The notes beneath the pieces are model-generated. The model was given only the letters and a program-made list of their open reading frames with translations, had not been told where the DNA came from and made no database searches. A stretch of DNA of 64,000 nucleotides from Neocallimastix lanati (nom. inval.) (Eukaryota > Neocallimastigomycota > Neocallimastigomycetes > Neocallimastigales > Neocallimastigaceae): NCBI GenBank assembly GCA_016946835.1, contig JACVTC010000092.1:231501-295500 (forward strand). Direction: 5' to 3'. Below are positions 9,458 to 22,620 of the stretch, in pieces. A program made the position numbers and the translations under genes. The stretch's first letter is position 1. Each line of letters begins with the position of its first letter.

Positions 9458-9471
9458 GATTAAGAGTTTCA
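9458..9471 (+). promoter_or_regulatory. E4 primer-binding site, tRNA-Lys(CUU) anticodon arm
   Basis: GATTAAGAGTTTCA is complementary, with one change, to TGAGACTCTTAATC, the anticodon stem-loop side of a tRNA-Lys with anticodon CUU. Confidence 0.65.
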
Positions 9472-9482
9472 TTTTAACCAAA

Positions 9483-10330
9483 ATGTCTGAATTTCAACTT
9501 TCACCAGAAAACCGACTTAACATGACTAATTATGAAGAATGGTTTTTCCAAATTGGAAATTTCTTAACTGCCAAAAATGTCTTTGACTATGTGGAACAAA
9601 ATGTAATTCATAAACTGGAAACCCAAATGGCCGCTATACCAGCAGAAGAAGTTGATGCTGTTGAACAATTCACAAACCAATTGAGAATAGCAATCATTAA
9701 TGATGCATTAGCCAAGACAATTATTTGTAATAATGTGACTAATGAAGCCATTAAATACATTAAAGGATTAAGAACCGCTTTTGAAATTATTGAAAAGTTA
9801 AAAGCAATTTACAAAGGAAATAAATCTGCCGACATTCATCTCTTAATAGAAAAGTTCTACACTCTTAAGGCAAAAGATATATCTAACTGTAAGGACGACT
9901 TAAACCAAACCAATGAAATATTCAAAAAAAAAAAAAAAGAATAACACAAATCTGAGTAGTTTAGAAAAGTTGAGAATTATCTACCTTTCTTTCCCAAACG
10001 AATTAAAATATCACTTACGACCAAAAGGTAACGAAAATGTGGATAACTTCATACAACAAGCCTATGATGTCATTAATTTTCAAATGTACTTAAAACATAA
10101 TACTAAATATAAAAATAGTAATATTAAATAGAACTCTCAGAGCAACGATTATATGGATATTGATCTCGCTTATAAAACTAATGGTGATTCCAAAGGAAGA
10201 AGATCCTCTATGCATCAAGATCTCCATAACCATGAAAACCGAAAATATTGTCATATTTGTAATATGGACAATCACGACACTAAAGATTGCAATTATAATC
10301 TTTTAAACAAGAAAAGAAATAGTAATCAAT
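9483..10330 (+). pseudogene. gag: E4 gag region
   Basis: The 5' part encodes a copia-type Gag (MSEF start, NYEEWFFQIGNF, typical of UBN2/gag domains). A zinc knuckle CHICNMDNHDTKDC lies near 10250-10290. The region is not one open frame. The ATG at 9483 lies 12 bases after the primer site, as in other copia elements here. Confidence 0.75.
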
Positions 10331-13300
10331 TTAAAAACAATAAAAATGATCAAAATATAAAACATATAAATAGAAAGTTTAGAAAATACAAACAAGTATC
10401 CAACATCGAAAAGGACGAAAAATCTGGAGAAGAACTTACCTTTGATGAGTTAAAAGTAATGTACGACAATGAATTAAACAGCTTAGAAATAACCGATGAT
10501 AGCAATCAAAATAACGAAGTTATCAATACTGGCAGAGAATCAAATCAAATGAACAATAATGATGATGACAACTCCATAAATATTATGGAAGCCAATTCTG
10601 ATGGTTATACTACATGGACTTTTGATACAGGAGTATCCGAACACATTACATGTAATAAAGATATATTAACTAATTTCAAAAAAAGAAAAGGTTATTTTAA
10701 AATGTGCTAACAATTCTCTTTGCGAATTCGAAGGAAGTGATACCTATGAAGGAAATTTAGATGGTTTCGATTTAAAATTAAATAATGTTTTATACTCTAG
10801 TAAAATCAATAAAAATTTAATTAGTAGAATCAAGTTAATAAGAGAAGGAATGGTTTGCAAAATTATCCCAAAAAAGGACAAGGTATGCCTAACCTTAAAG
10901 TCAAACAATCATAAACAGAAGAGAACTTTAGTACCTTTCAAGGCTGATAAGAATAATATTATTAGATTAATTACAATAGATTATTCATATGAAGATCCAG
11001 TGGTTAACAATATTTTATCTTCCAGTGAAACGGAATTAGATAATAAAAACAAAATGTTATGGCATCGCAGACTGGGACACTTCTATCATGAAAATCTTGA
11101 TAAATATCTAAGTAGCCATTGCTATAAAAGTACCAAAGTGTATAGATTTCCAAATTTCCAAACTCAGATGAAAACCTCACAATGGAGAGAACCCAAAAGC
11201 CAATAGTATTCTAGAAGTAATCCATTCTGACTTAATAGGACCTATTCAACAATCTTTCACTGGAAAAAGGTACATACTTACCTTTATCGACGATTTTTCA
11301 AGAAAAAGTTGGCTTTTTCTAATTGAAAATAAACCGAAGTCCCCAAGATAATAATAAATTTTTTTACTTATTTAAATAACCAATTTGAAAATAAAATCAA
11401 AAATTTCAAAACTGACCAAGGAAAGGAATACGTCAATAAAAAGGTTGAACAATTTTGTAGAAGAAATGGAATTAGGAAATTGTACTCACCACATTATAAC
11501 CCTCAAAATAACGGCAAATCCAAACGTTTTAATTATACTTTATTAAGCTGCACTAAAACATTGCTATATTGGAGCAAACTCGATACAAAGTTTTGGGAAA
11601 TATGCTGTTAAATATGCCAACCTATTATATAACAAAGCTCCACATCAAGGTATCTGAAATAAAATTCCAGAAGAATTGTTTTATAATAAACCATCAAATA
11701 TCAAATATATTAAGGTATTTGGCTGTAGAGCTTATTTCAAGGACTTTTCTAAGGATAAAATGAAATTCAAAAACAATGCTATTAAAGGTGTTTTTCTTGG
11801 ATTCAACAGAGAATCATACTGCTACATAGTAATGGACTGCAAAAATCTAAAAATTCACTATGTAAGAGAAGTTGTATTTGATGAATCAACTCCAGGAAAA
11901 CTGACACTTAACGGACTTAATTCTAATATCAACAATAGCAAGATATCTTCTAAATATTTCAATCTTGACAATTATTCAATAAATATTAATAATGATAACG
12001 AAACAAATAATCAACAACAAAACAAAATTAATCAAGTCAATAATCAACAGCAAGAAAGAATCAATCAAATCAATAGTTAACAACAAAGCAATTACCTCAT
12101 GGAAATAAATAATGACAATACAATAGATAAAAATATAGATAATGAAAATCAAATAATAACTGAAGACCAACTTAGTACATCCACAATTGACGACAAAATT
12201 GAGAACAGAGATAATCCAGAAAATGATATAATTGATTCAGAAACAAGTTTTCCATCGGATATACATACTGAAATTTTTGACAACGACAATTTTTCATACA
12301 ATAATAGTAGCATAGATAATAGTCAAGAAAATCACATAGAAAACTTAACAAGTAATTTTAAAGCAATATCAATGTCTACTGAGATTGATAATTCATCTAA
12401 TTATATATACAATAACGTTAATGATGATTCTACAAATCATGACAAAACTGGTAATCAAACTTATAAAAGAAAGGAAAAAATTGATTCAACTGCTAATAAA
12501 AGACAAAAGAAAGAATACAATACAGTTTCTTCATCATTAAAAAGACCAGGATCATCATTATACAATGAAGAAAAAAAAGGACTAATTTCATTATTGACAA
12601 TATAGAACCTAATAATATAGTAACAGATACACCATTAACCTTTAAGCAAGCGGTCAGTAATAAAAATAAAAGTCAATGGATCTCAGCAATGAATTAAGAA
12701 TTAAAAAACCTCTATGACAACAAAATTATGATATTTAAAAAACAACTTCCAAAAGGTACTTATCCAACATCAACTAAATGGATTTATACTATTAAGAGAG
12801 ACGGTAATGGAAACATTAAGAAATACAAAGCCTGAATTGTTGCGAGAGGATTTTCATAAACTAAAGGCATTAACTACAATCTGCTCTTAGTATAGACAGT
12901 TTAAAACTTCTTGTCTCCATAACAGCAAACTTCAAGTGGGATATTATGCAACTTGATATTAAAGCTGCATATCTTAATGCGCCTTTAGAAGAAGAAATTT
13001 ATGTATCCATACCCCTTGGAGATAAAAATTTTGGTCATGGCTACTGGTTACTAAAGATAACTCTATACGGTCTTAAGCAATCTGGCAGTCAATGATATAC
13101 TCATTTTTCAGGATTTCTTAAAAATAATAGTTTCATTCAGCTCTCTTCTTAACCATGTATTTTCAAGAAAATGACCGGAGGTAAAACTATTTATATAATT
13201 GGAATATACATAGATGATATGCTCATAACAGGAGTACAATCTCAAATAAAAAATATAATAAATATAATTAAAAAGAATTTTAAAGTTTCAAAATGCAGCG

Positions 13301-14133
13301 AAGTAGATTATCTATTAGGAATTAATGTGGAAAAGAAAAATAATAATTACTTCATTTCACAAACACAATTAATCAATGATATTTTACAGAAATTTAAAGT
13401 AACAAATATTAGAAAAGCAAAAACACCTTGTACTGATGAAAATGGATTAATGAAGGACAACACATCATTTGATAAAACAACTTTTAAAAGTGCGGTAGGA
13501 TCATTAATCTACCTTTCAAGGTGTACAAGACCAGATATTTCATATGCAATCGGAAAAACAGCAAGAAAGGCCGAAAATCCAACAATGAATGATTGGAAAA
13601 AGGTAATTAATATATTAAAATATTTAAATTATACTAAAAATTATAAAATTGAATATAAAGGAAGAGGGAAATTTTAGCATACACAGATTCAGACCTAGCT
13701 GGAGATCCAGTTGATAGAAAATCTACCTCTGGATATATCATTCTAATGAATAAAGACCCAATTCGTTGTCAGTCGAAAAAACAATCTGCGGTAGCAACCT
13801 CGACTGCTGAAGCTGAATATATTGCCACAGGAGAATGTATAAAGAAAGTACTTTGAATCAGAAATATTCTTATTGAATTATTTAATATTAAAAACCCAAT
13901 TAAAATTTTAACAGATAATTTAGCTAGTAAAACAACAATTGAAAATGGAGAAATTAATAATAAATTAAAACATATTGATATAAAATATCATTTTAATTAT
14001 AACAATATTAAAAATAATAAAGTTCTTATGGAATACATTAACACTAAAAAAATGTTAGCCTACCCATTAACCAAAAACATAAATGGATCGAAAATGACAC
14101 AATTTACAGATCAAATATATTACAAAACATTCT
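10330..14133 (+). pseudogene. pol: E4 pol region (protease, integrase, RT, RNase H)
   Basis: A copia protease motif (FDTGVSEHIT) lies near 10620. The integrase zinc-binding start (WHRRLGHF) lies near 11060 and a core segment with NPQNNGKS near 11500. A long Asn-rich linker spans 11930-12550. Reverse transcriptase follows (IKAAYLNAPLEEEIY near 12960, YIDDMLITG near 13210), then RNase H (TDSDLAGDP near 13690, TSTAEAEYIA near 13800). The order is that of Ty1/copia. The stretch is broken repeatedly and should not make enzymes. Confidence 0.85.
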
Positions 14134-14148
14134 GATCTAAGGGGGAAT

Positions 14149-14404
14149 GTTATAAGTGTCAAATTAATTAAATATACTTTAAATAAATTAAATTATATTA
14201 TTTCTTTATTATAATTTATCTCTTTGAATTTGAAATACATTTACATATTCATTGTTAAAATTATTTCATTGTATTACTAATAAGCCACAATTAGTATAAA
14301 AAGAAAATCTTTTCATACATTTTTTAACATTGTAATTTACCAAACAAATATATTAATAAATAAACTTTAATTAATAATAAAACGTTTTATCTAAATTGTT
14401 TTTA
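14149..14404 (+). repeat. E4 3' LTR
   Basis: 256 bp, TGTTATAAG to GTTTTTA, preceded by the purine tract AAGGGGGAA. Confidence 0.8.
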
Positions 14405-14409
14405 ATATC

Positions 14410-15100
14410 AATATTAATATTAAATAATTAAAAATTATATAATATCAATATCAATATTATATAATTATAAATTTTATTAATATCAATATACTTTTCAAAA
14501 TTAATTATGTTATTAAAAATATTAAATTCAATAAAAGATTTTTATTATTTTATTAAAATTCTAATTGTTATTATTATATTTTAATAATAATTGATTCATA
14601 TTGATCAAACATTATAAATATTACTACTTAAATAATTAATTATTTTAATAGGATCAATTATTCAACTCTTATTGTTTTAATTTTTAATTCTTATATTATT
14701 TAAATTAATATATATATATATATTTATATCGTTTATGAAAATATGAATTATAAATAATTAAAATTATTTTCATTTAATTTTTTTTATTTACTATTTATTT
14801 ATTTTTTTTATAATAAAATATAATAATTAAAAGACAAACGTTATTATAACTAAATTTTTTTTTTAGAAAAATAAATAAAAAAAAATTAGAATATATGATT
14901 CCTATATATATAAAATAATTATAATATTTTTATTTTATTTTATTTTATATTTATTTCACTTATATACTTTATTATTTAATATTTTTATATATGTTAAACT
15001 TATATATATTTATAAGGTTTATATATTAAAATTTAAAAAAATAATATTTAGTTTAATAATAAATTTAAAATTAATCTATAAAAATCTATTTTTTATTTAT
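14410..15100. other. AT-rich stretch without genes
   Basis: The first 100 bases continue the ATATCAAT-type repeats of the MULE tail. The rest is low-complexity A/T sequence, and I see no coding signal. Confidence 0.45.
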
Positions 15101-15549
15101 TTAACCACACCAACACCAACCATATTCAGTAAGACAGTATTTACCAACTATATCATAAACACGAGCATCACGATCAACATAACCTCTCCATGAAAATCCA
15201 CCTCTTGTGTTATTTGGTGTGTAATAACATCCATTTTTGGTACTTATATGTCTAGTAATCCATTTACATTTATCTGGATTTTTATATTGTGTATCTCTAA
15301 GATATGCTCCAACAGGGATTTCTCTATAATTAACTACTGAATTACGAGGAAACAGTCATAAAATCCACAATTACTATTTTTTATAATACCATAACCTTTA
15401 CATATATATGTATTTTTGAGATCTCTAGAATTAAGGAAATATAGATGAGATATATCTTAATATATAGATGGTCCAACCAATTTTATACCACAAACATAAG
15501 TAATGCATGCAGTAGCAATTAATAAAGCAGTTAATAATTTTTTAAACAT
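15101..15549 (-). pseudogene. Small secreted Cys-rich protein gene, not continuous
   Basis: The minus strand starts with MFKKLLTALLIATACI, a clear signal peptide of about 20 residues. Downstream, in more than one frame, comes a Cys-, Gly- and Tyr-rich protein ending EYGWCWCG before a TAA. Six or more Cys in the downstream part suggest a disulfide-bonded secreted domain of about 100 residues. I do not recognise the family; it lacks the usual pattern of a fungal dockerin/CBM10. It does not read as one frame; two or so breaks are the simplest view, and an undetected intron is possible. LTR-C copy 2 begins 11 bp upstream of the ATG. Confidence 0.55.
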
Positions 15550-15559
15550 TTTAATTTAT

Positions 15560-15981
15560 AAAATATTCTGTATAATCTCTTTATTTTTATATTATATATA
15601 TTAATATTAAACTATTATTAAATAATTAATAATTCAATAATATAAAACTAATATTTATAACAATAATATTATTAACTAAAATAATAATTCAATTTCAATT
15701 TAAATGTTTTATTTATTAAAATAATTAGTAATTAGTTTATTAAGAAATAGTTAGGCTTTACAAATTTTAATTTGATAAAAAAATATAAATACATGTAATT
15801 TTTAGTGAAATAAAATATAATCAATAACTTTCTTTTTATTAAATAAATAATTTTATTATTATTTTTCTTTTATAAATTTAAATAAATAAATATTGATTTT
15901 AAAACAAATTATTTTTTTTTTTGTAATTTTATTATTTGTGTTAATTATTATTATATTCCTAAAACTATATGAACCATACCA
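15560..15981 (+). repeat. LTR-C copy 2 (solo or 5' LTR fragment)
   Basis: Near-identical inverted copy of 1848-2270, running TGTATAATC...ACCATACCA from 15569. After it comes AAAA and TGGTGCGATGCACCC (15986-16000), which sits where a primer site should be but is also a small hairpin (GGTGC-GAT-GCACC). No element body clearly follows from it. Confidence 0.72.
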
Positions 15982-16000
15982 AAAATGGTGCGATGCACCC

Positions 16001-16158
16001 ATAAAAACATAAAATTCAGAGTGAAGAATATAATATTATAAAATAGTTTAATAAATTAGATTATTAATAAATTATTAAAAAAAAAAAAAAAAAAATTTTT
16101 TTGTTTATTAATTAAAAAATTAATTAAATTTGTTTAGGATGTATATATTAAAATTGAT

Positions 16159-16199
<41 letters not shown>

Positions 16200-16540
16200 A
16201 TAATAATAATAATAATGAGATGATGTAGAGGAGATTATAATTCGGAGATAAATAATATATTTCAAGAACGGAGTTAGGATTAAAAATTATAGAGTTATAA
16301 AAGAGATAACTAATAATTTAATATCCTATAATATCGAAATATAGAATTTTAAAATTATAATAAATAAAATATTTTATTGTATTTATATATAAAAAAAAAA
16401 TAAAAAAAAAAGATGATTCTTGTAAAAAAAAAAAAAAGAATGAATAAAATATCTTAATAATAAGAATAAATAAAAGTTATAAAATTTAAGTGTTTATTCA
16501 ATCTAGAATAATTTATTTTAACAAGTGTCAATAAGCCCAA
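16001..16540 (+). other. AT-rich stretch with a long A run ahead of E3
   Basis: It contains an A run of about 37 (near 16160-16197) and otherwise A/T-rich sequence with a few G-rich spots (16215-16280). The 5' LTR of E3 may end near 16555, since AACATACCA-like sequence and a primer-site-like 15-mer follow there, but I could not find a second LTR copy to fix its start. Confidence 0.35.
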
Positions 16541-16865
16541 GGTACAAGCACATACCAAAAATGGTGGAGAATCCGGGCGTTGACACGTTAAGATAAATTG
16601 AAAATAGATTGAATAAAAATAAAAATAATAAAAAAAAAATAAAATAAAATAAAATAAAAATAAAAAAATAAAAAAAATAAAAAAAAAATAAATAAATAAA
16701 AATTAAAATAAAAATAAAAGTTAAAATAACGATAAAAATAAAAATAAAAATAAAAATAAAAAAAAAAAAAAAAAAAAAAATATAAAAAATAAGGCTGGAA
16801 ATAATAATAATTATTATAAAAAAAAAATAATAATAATCATAATAAAATATATATATACAAAACGC

Positions 16866-18047
16866 GTGACTATAATGGACTCACTAAAAATTTATAAGGT
16901 TCTACCACTATTAGAAGATTACGATAACCATGTGGTGGACTGGATTGAGGATCTTGGTAATCTAATGAGGGTCTGTAATATCAAAGACCCAGAAAGAATA
17001 TTTACTTGGGCTTGTGAGGCGGTAGATGCTAATACTAAGGCTGCTTTAAGGAGGTTAGTAGATAAAAGAAACAATGTATATCCTTCCTTAAAGGATATAG
17101 AAAAAGCCATAGAAAAACACAAAGTAGTTACAGAGGGTGACAAACTTACTTATTTACAAGGTCTCATTATTCAAGGTGAAGAAACAATTAAAAGTTTCAA
17201 TGATAGGTATAGAAGATTATATCATGACCTTCCAAGAGATTATCAAAAGATATTATCTGTTAAAAATTATAGAAATTCCATCAAATCAAGAAACTTCGCA
17301 TATTCCCAAGTATTCATTTCTAAATGTGAAAGTCTGAATGAAGCATATGAAATAGCAGAAAACGCAGAAGAAGCTGAAAAGGAATGGGAAAGAGCAACCG
17401 CTTCGAATCAAGAGAACTATCAACAAACCTATGGTTCAAGAAGAAAAATTTCCAATAACATATCTATGCTTACACAAAATATTGGGAATGTTAGAAGAAA
17501 TAGAACAGATGCATTTAATTATTTTAATAATAATTTAGAGTCCAGTAATGGGAACTTTAGAAATAGACTTCAGAACTACTTTCAGTACAATAATCCAAGT
17601 TCTAGAGACTACACTAATAATTATAACAATTTTAGAAGGAACAACTATTATGGAAACATACCTAATAACAACAACAATATAAATAGAATCTATAATAACA
17701 GTAATAGCTATAATAACAAGGAATATGGTAATTTTTCTATGAGACCAACGCATTACTATAATAATAACAATTACTCCACTAGTTCTAATTTTAATGCTTA
17801 TAACGAACCCCTAAGAAGAAATTATCAACAGAATAACAACGATGAAGTTATGAACGGTAACCCTAATAACAATCAAAGTCAAATTAATAAAGAGAATACT
17901 GAAGGTGCTAGTCGAAATAAAGTAAATATTTATTGTCATCGTTGCTATCAAACTGGGCACAAAAGTAATAATTGTCCATATACATTTAAACAACTAGCTG
18001 ATATGGAAGAGAAAGGTTTACTTCCTAAAAGAAATTTAAACTTGTAA
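16866..18047 (+). CDS. gag: E3 gag, 393 aa
   Basis: Gypsy Gag with a capsid-like region over residues 1-180 (DWIEDLGNLMRVCNIKDPERIF near the start), then an Asn/Tyr-rich middle (about 190-340). A CX2CX4HX4C zinc knuckle (CHRCYQTGHKSNNC) sits at about residue 357. The frame is open. A non-overlapping upstream leader is A-rich and AT-repetitive. The stop lies just after the slippery site. The N-terminal half resembles the E0 Gag in style (a KDPE-IF motif in both) more than that of E2. Confidence 0.88.
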   Translation: MTIMDSLKIYKVLPLLEDYDNHVVDWIEDLGNLMRVCNIKDPERIFTWACEAVDANTKAALRRLVDKRNNVYPSLKDIEKAIEKHKVVTEGDKLTYLQGLIIQGEETIKSFNDRYRRLYHDLPRDYQKILSVKNYRNSIKSRNFAYSQVFISKCESLNEAYEIAENAEEAEKEWERATASNQENYQQTYGSRRKISNNISMLTQNIGNVRRNRTDAFNYFNNNLESSNGNFRNRLQNYFQYNNPSSRDYTNNYNNFRRNNYYGNIPNNNNNINRIYNNSNSYNNKEYGNFSMRPTHYYNNNNYSTSSNFNAYNEPLRRNYQQNNNDEVMNGNPNNNQSQINKENTEGASRNKVNIYCHRCYQTGHKSNNCPYTFKQLADMEEKGLLPKRNLNL

Positions 18048-18067
18048 ATGGGAGAAGGATAACTTCC
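18035..18067 (+). promoter_or_regulatory. E3 gag-pol -1 frameshift signal
   Basis: T TTA AAC (18035-18041) lies in the gag frame. Exactly 8 nt later comes a 5-bp stem GGGAG (18050-18054) with CTTCC (18063-18067), one pair being G-U. The -1 frame is open from the heptamer into pol. Confidence 0.82.
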
Positions 18068-21000
18068 AGTAAACAAACCAACTTAATAAATTATAATATT
18101 AATACTAGTATTCTAGAAACAAAGGATAAAAAAAATTATTTATATAAAGATAAAAATTCCAATAAACATGTGGAGTTTAACGATATATGTGCAAGTAATG
18201 AAAACAATGATACTTTTGAGAATACTAGAATTGAAAATAAAAATACAAATATTAATAATGAAGTTAATAAAGAATATACAAAATTAAATAATTATACTAC
18301 AACAAAAATTAATTATAATGATGATTCCATTTATAATGAATCAGAGGAAATAAACTCTGATAAAAATGATCATAGTAATTATTTTGATATTACGAAAACT
18401 AACACTAACACCATAAATAACAATGTACTTGCAGCTACAAGAAAAGATAAATCCATAAAAGTTAAAATGAGAACCCCGTATAAACCTAAGAAAGATGATC
18501 CACCCAACAAATATGAATCAATAAAAAGAAAGGATAGATTAATAGATAATCTCATCGCTATCAACACTAATGCCATGAAACACAATTTCACAATAAACGA
18601 TCATGCACTTACTAATAATGATATGGAAATGAAGGAAGTTGAAGGAATAAATAACTATAAGCAGGACACAAGCGTGAAGAATTCAATTGAAATAACAAAT
18701 GACCTTAATAAGCAAGTTCATAGAACAAATAAAGAACAAATAGATAAAAACAAAACAGAGAAGTTAGAACAATTAGACGTTTCTATCATTAATGAGAAAA
18801 ATATTTCAAATGCCAAGAGAAAAGCTAGAGCGGAGAGAATTAAAGAAATTAAAGAAAGTGTAGTACAAACCAGAAATGAAGAATCCAAACGAAAAATTGA
18901 TCAAGTGGAAAGACATATAAGATTAATGAAAGGATTTGAGAATTTTAAAATGGACGACTTAATAGGTGAAATAGCTTCAACGGAGGTTACCACTAAGTTA
19001 GTACATTTACTCGATTTATTTCCGAAATTTAGGACAGCTTTTTCTCAAAAATTACGATTAGAACCCCCACTTGGTACAAATACAATTACCAATGTAATTA
19101 CGGCCATCAATAAAAATAAGATTGTTAAAGTGAATGGATGGGTAGAAGGGGTAAATACGGATATTCTGTTAGACTCCTGCGCCAGTGTTAATATGGTATC
19201 AAGAGAATTTTTAAGGAAATTAAAATCCACCTTAAAACCAATCGGAAGAATAATGGAAACCATATTTCAAGCTTTCTCGAATGCAAACACACGTACTGAC
19301 ATATATAAATTAAAGATAAAAATTGGCTCTTATACATTTGAAGAAAAATTCCGTGTAATCGAAAAGAGTGACCTATTCGACTTACTTGTTGGAATCGATT
19401 CACTAAAAAGAAATAGATTCATATTAGACTTTGTTAATGATAAACTGTATCTTATTGATAATTCTAATAATAATGTGGAGATTGCTCATCTTAGGTATGA
19501 TATTAAACTACCAACGAGTTCTGACTCTGAAAGTGAAGAGCAAGAGGTTGAGGAACAAGAGGATGTCCAAGAGATAAATAATGGTGTGCCTATGCTTTTA
19601 ACCATTAAGAAGAACAGTAACGAAATTGAAGAGATAAAGGAAGTTCCCAAATCAACTATAGAAGAACAAGAAGAGGTAGAATCTAAACAAGATATTATTA
19701 AGAAAAATGTTGAGGAAGTACCGAACAAATTTAAAAGCCGCGTGAATCGAATCTTTGAGGAATATAAAGAGGTCTTAGCCATAAAAACGGACGATTTAGG
19801 AAACACGAAGCTACTACCTCATAGAATAAATCTTCTTCCAGGGATTACACCATTTAAACAGAAACCATATAGATTGTCCCGTGTACATTTTAAGGTATTG
19901 AAGGAGGAGATCACTAAATTAATCAAAAACAAATTAATAGAACCTTCAGATTCTGCTTGGGCATCTACCGCGATCTTAGTGGAAAAGAAAAACGGGAAAT
20001 ATAGATTGTGCATAGATTACCGTAAGTTGAACAATTGTACGATTAAGGATTCTTACGCGCTTCCTCGAATCGATGAAATTCTTTATGCTATTGGGAATAC
20101 AGCTAAAATACTTACTACCCTAGATCTCTTTTCGGGGTATCATCAAGTACCCATGTTTGAACAAGATAAAGATAAAACGGCATTCACTACAATTTTTGGT
20201 AACTACGAGTTTAATGTAATGCCATTTGGACTAACTAATGCTCCCGCTACCTTTCAACGGGAGATTAATAGAATTTTTTTTGAACTCATAGGGAATTGTA
20301 TTTTTATTTATATCGATGATATTATTATTTTTTCTGGCTCTTTTGAAAAACATTTAGAAGATATAGTTAAAGTTTTTAAAATCCTCAGAGAAAACAATTT
20401 AAAGATCAATATAGAAAAATGTCACTTCTTCCAAAAGGAAGTGGAGTTGCTGGGTCATTTACTTACGGTGGATGGTTTAAAGCCGGTCCCTACTAAAGTA
20501 GAAGTAATAAAGCGATGGTTACCTCCGAAAAATATTACAGATGTAAGATCGTTTCTGGGAGCCGTTGGTTACTACAGGAAGTTCATTCCGAACTTCCTGT
20601 AGTAATAGTTTAATTAAGGAAGTATGCAGCGAAGCTACTTCCTTAATTAAACTATTAAAGAAAAATTCTAACTTTCACTGGGGCCCCGAGGAGGATCTAT
20701 CCTTTCAGACATTAAAGGATAGATTAATAACTGCTCCAATCCTCTCATTACCGGATTATGACAAAGAATTTATTATCAGAACTGATGCATCAAGAAAAGA
20801 GATTGGAGGGGTTTTAATTGAAAAGGATGAGGATGGAAATGAACATCCTTTGCATTTTGTTAGTAGAACTTTGAAGTCAGCTGAACTAAATTATAATGTT
20901 ACAGATTTAGAAGGACTTGCTGCTTTTTATTGTGTAAAAAAATTCAAACATTATATCTGTGGCGGTAAACCTGAGCCAATATTAATTACAGATCACAAGC

Positions 21001-22415
21001 CATTAGTGGGATTCTTTAAGAATACGGAACCAACCTCCTCTAGACACGCTAAATGGATAATTTTTCTTAGTTCTCTAAAGGTGAAAGTAAAATATGAAGA
21101 AGGTAAGAAGAACGTAGTCGCTGATGCTCTATCAAGATTAACAGTGGATCCAGTAATACCCAACGATAAATCTATATTAAGTACCGAGATTGAATTAATA
21201 AATGTAAATAGTGAGGTAAAAGGGACGTCAGAATCTAAGAAGGATAGTAATTTCCACAATAATATAAATATACAAAATTTTGTTAATAATAAAATTATCG
21301 AAATAAATGGTACTAAATACTATAAGCAAGGTGATAGTCTTAGAAAAATAGTGGTAAAACCAGAAGAAAAATTACGATTATTGGAGTCTGCGCACAATAT
21401 AGGTCACGAAGGAGTTTTCAAAACATATTGTAGATTAAAACGTGACTACTATTGGAGTAACATGAGCCGTGACGTGAAATTATAAGTAAAGGGATGTCAT
21501 AAATGTCAAACTTACAAGCCTCAAGCCTTAAACCAATATACGGAGGATATTCCAACTGCACCAGGATTGCCATTTTCAAGGGTAGGACTAGATCTTATTG
21601 GGCCTTTGCCTACCACAAGGAGAGGAAATAAGTATATAATAGTATTGGTGGATTATTTAACCAAGTGGGTCGAAGCAGAGCCCTTACAAAAGACTGAATC
21701 CGAGGATGTTATAAGGTTCTTGAAAGGGGTTTTTGTAAGACATGGAACCCCAGAACAACTAATTACTGATAATGGACCACAATTTTGTTCGGATAAGACC
21801 AAAGCATTTTTAGATCTCCATGACGTTTTTGTTCGATTCATTACAACCTATTATCCTGCCTCCAATGGCGAAGTTGAGAACCGGAATAAGGAGATCTCTA
21901 AGTACTTAAGGATATTAGGAAATTCAGAAGAAGATTGGGATGACGTGCTACCAAGTGCTTTATGGGCTCTCCGAACGTGTAAAAATGAAGTTACTAAATT
22001 CAGTAGTTTTGAGTTACTATATGGGAGAAAAGATTTACAGCCTTTCGAACTCGGATTAAATGTGGGAGGAATAAATAAAAATGAAGATGAAGAAGAATAT
22101 TGGATAAGGAAATTTATTAATCATCATAAATGGATAGAAGAGGCAATTAAAAATATTGAAACCGCTAACAATTTATGGATGGATAAACGAAGACAAATGA
22201 AAAGATTGAGAGCTGATTTTAAACCGGGAGATCTAATTCTGATAAAAGCCTTTAATAGAAGAAAATTGGACCCTTACTTTATATGTCCACTAAAAATTGT
22301 TAAGAGAGAATTAAATACCGTTACTGTTTGTGATCTAATTTCTGGAGAAATAGCTGAAAGAAATGTACACCTCAAGAACATTATACCCTATTTTACTGAA
22401 ATAGGTAATTTGTAA
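18038..22415 (+). pseudogene. pol: E3 pol region (protease, RT, RNase H, integrase)
   Basis: A long Asn/Lys-rich N-terminal linker (to about 18900) is followed by an aspartic protease (LDSCASVNM near 19170). Reverse transcriptase comes next (PPLGT upstream, LTTLDLFSGYHQV near 20115, YIDDIIIF near 20310), then RNase H (IRTDASRKEIGG near 20775, ADALSRL near 21120). Integrase has an HxxxH..CxxC start (about 21390-21510) and a core with GLDLIGPL (21580), TDNGPQF (21765) and NGEVENRNKEI (21865); a GPY-like C-terminal module ends it. The order is that of Ty3/gypsy. It is nearly whole, with about two breaks, so activity is doubtful. Confidence 0.88.
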
Positions 22416-22429
22416 ATATGTAAATAAAT

Positions 22430-22584
22430 AAAAAAAAATAATTATTATTAAAAAAAAAAAAAAAAAAAACTGTTAGTAATTATTATTAAAAAAAAAAAAA
22501 ATTGTTAGTAATTATTATTATTAAAAAAAAAAATTGTTAGTAATTATTATTATTAATAAAAAAAAAATTGTTAGTAATTATTAT

Positions 22585-22620
<36 letters not shown>

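Larger units (their letters stand above)
9314..14404 (+). mobile_element. E4: Ty1/copia LTR retrotransposon, decayed
   Basis: LTRs lie at 9314-9457 and 14149-14404; the left one lacks about 110 bp present in the right one. The 5-bp duplication ATATC flanks it (9309-9313 and 14405-14409). The primer site GATTAAGAGTTTCA is at 9458-9471, and a purine tract AAGGGGGAA precedes the 3' LTR. Gag, protease, integrase, reverse transcriptase and RNase H follow in copia order. The coding part is broken in many places (roughly ten), though the shared LTR parts differ at only a few positions. Confidence 0.85.
16540..22415 (+). mobile_element. E3: Ty3/gypsy retrotransposon, LTRs not resolved
   Basis: A primer-site-like TGGTGGAGAATCCGGG lies at about 16562-16577. 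It is followed by an A-rich leader, gag (16866-18047), a -1 recoding site and pol to 22415. The coding part is well preserved with about two breaks. It is more distant from E1/E2/E7 than these are from each other. No LTR pair was found, so age is unknown; the 3' side runs into an A-rich tandem array. Confidence 0.82.

Noticed and set aside
15986-16000. Primer-binding site of a gypsy element behind LTR-C copy 2
   Set aside because: TGGTGCGATGCACCC is in the right place but is a small palindrome and differs from the shared 18-mer; no element body follows clearly.
16215-16555. 5' LTR of E3
   Set aside because: A primer-site-like sequence follows at about 16562, but no second copy exists in the window to define an LTR.
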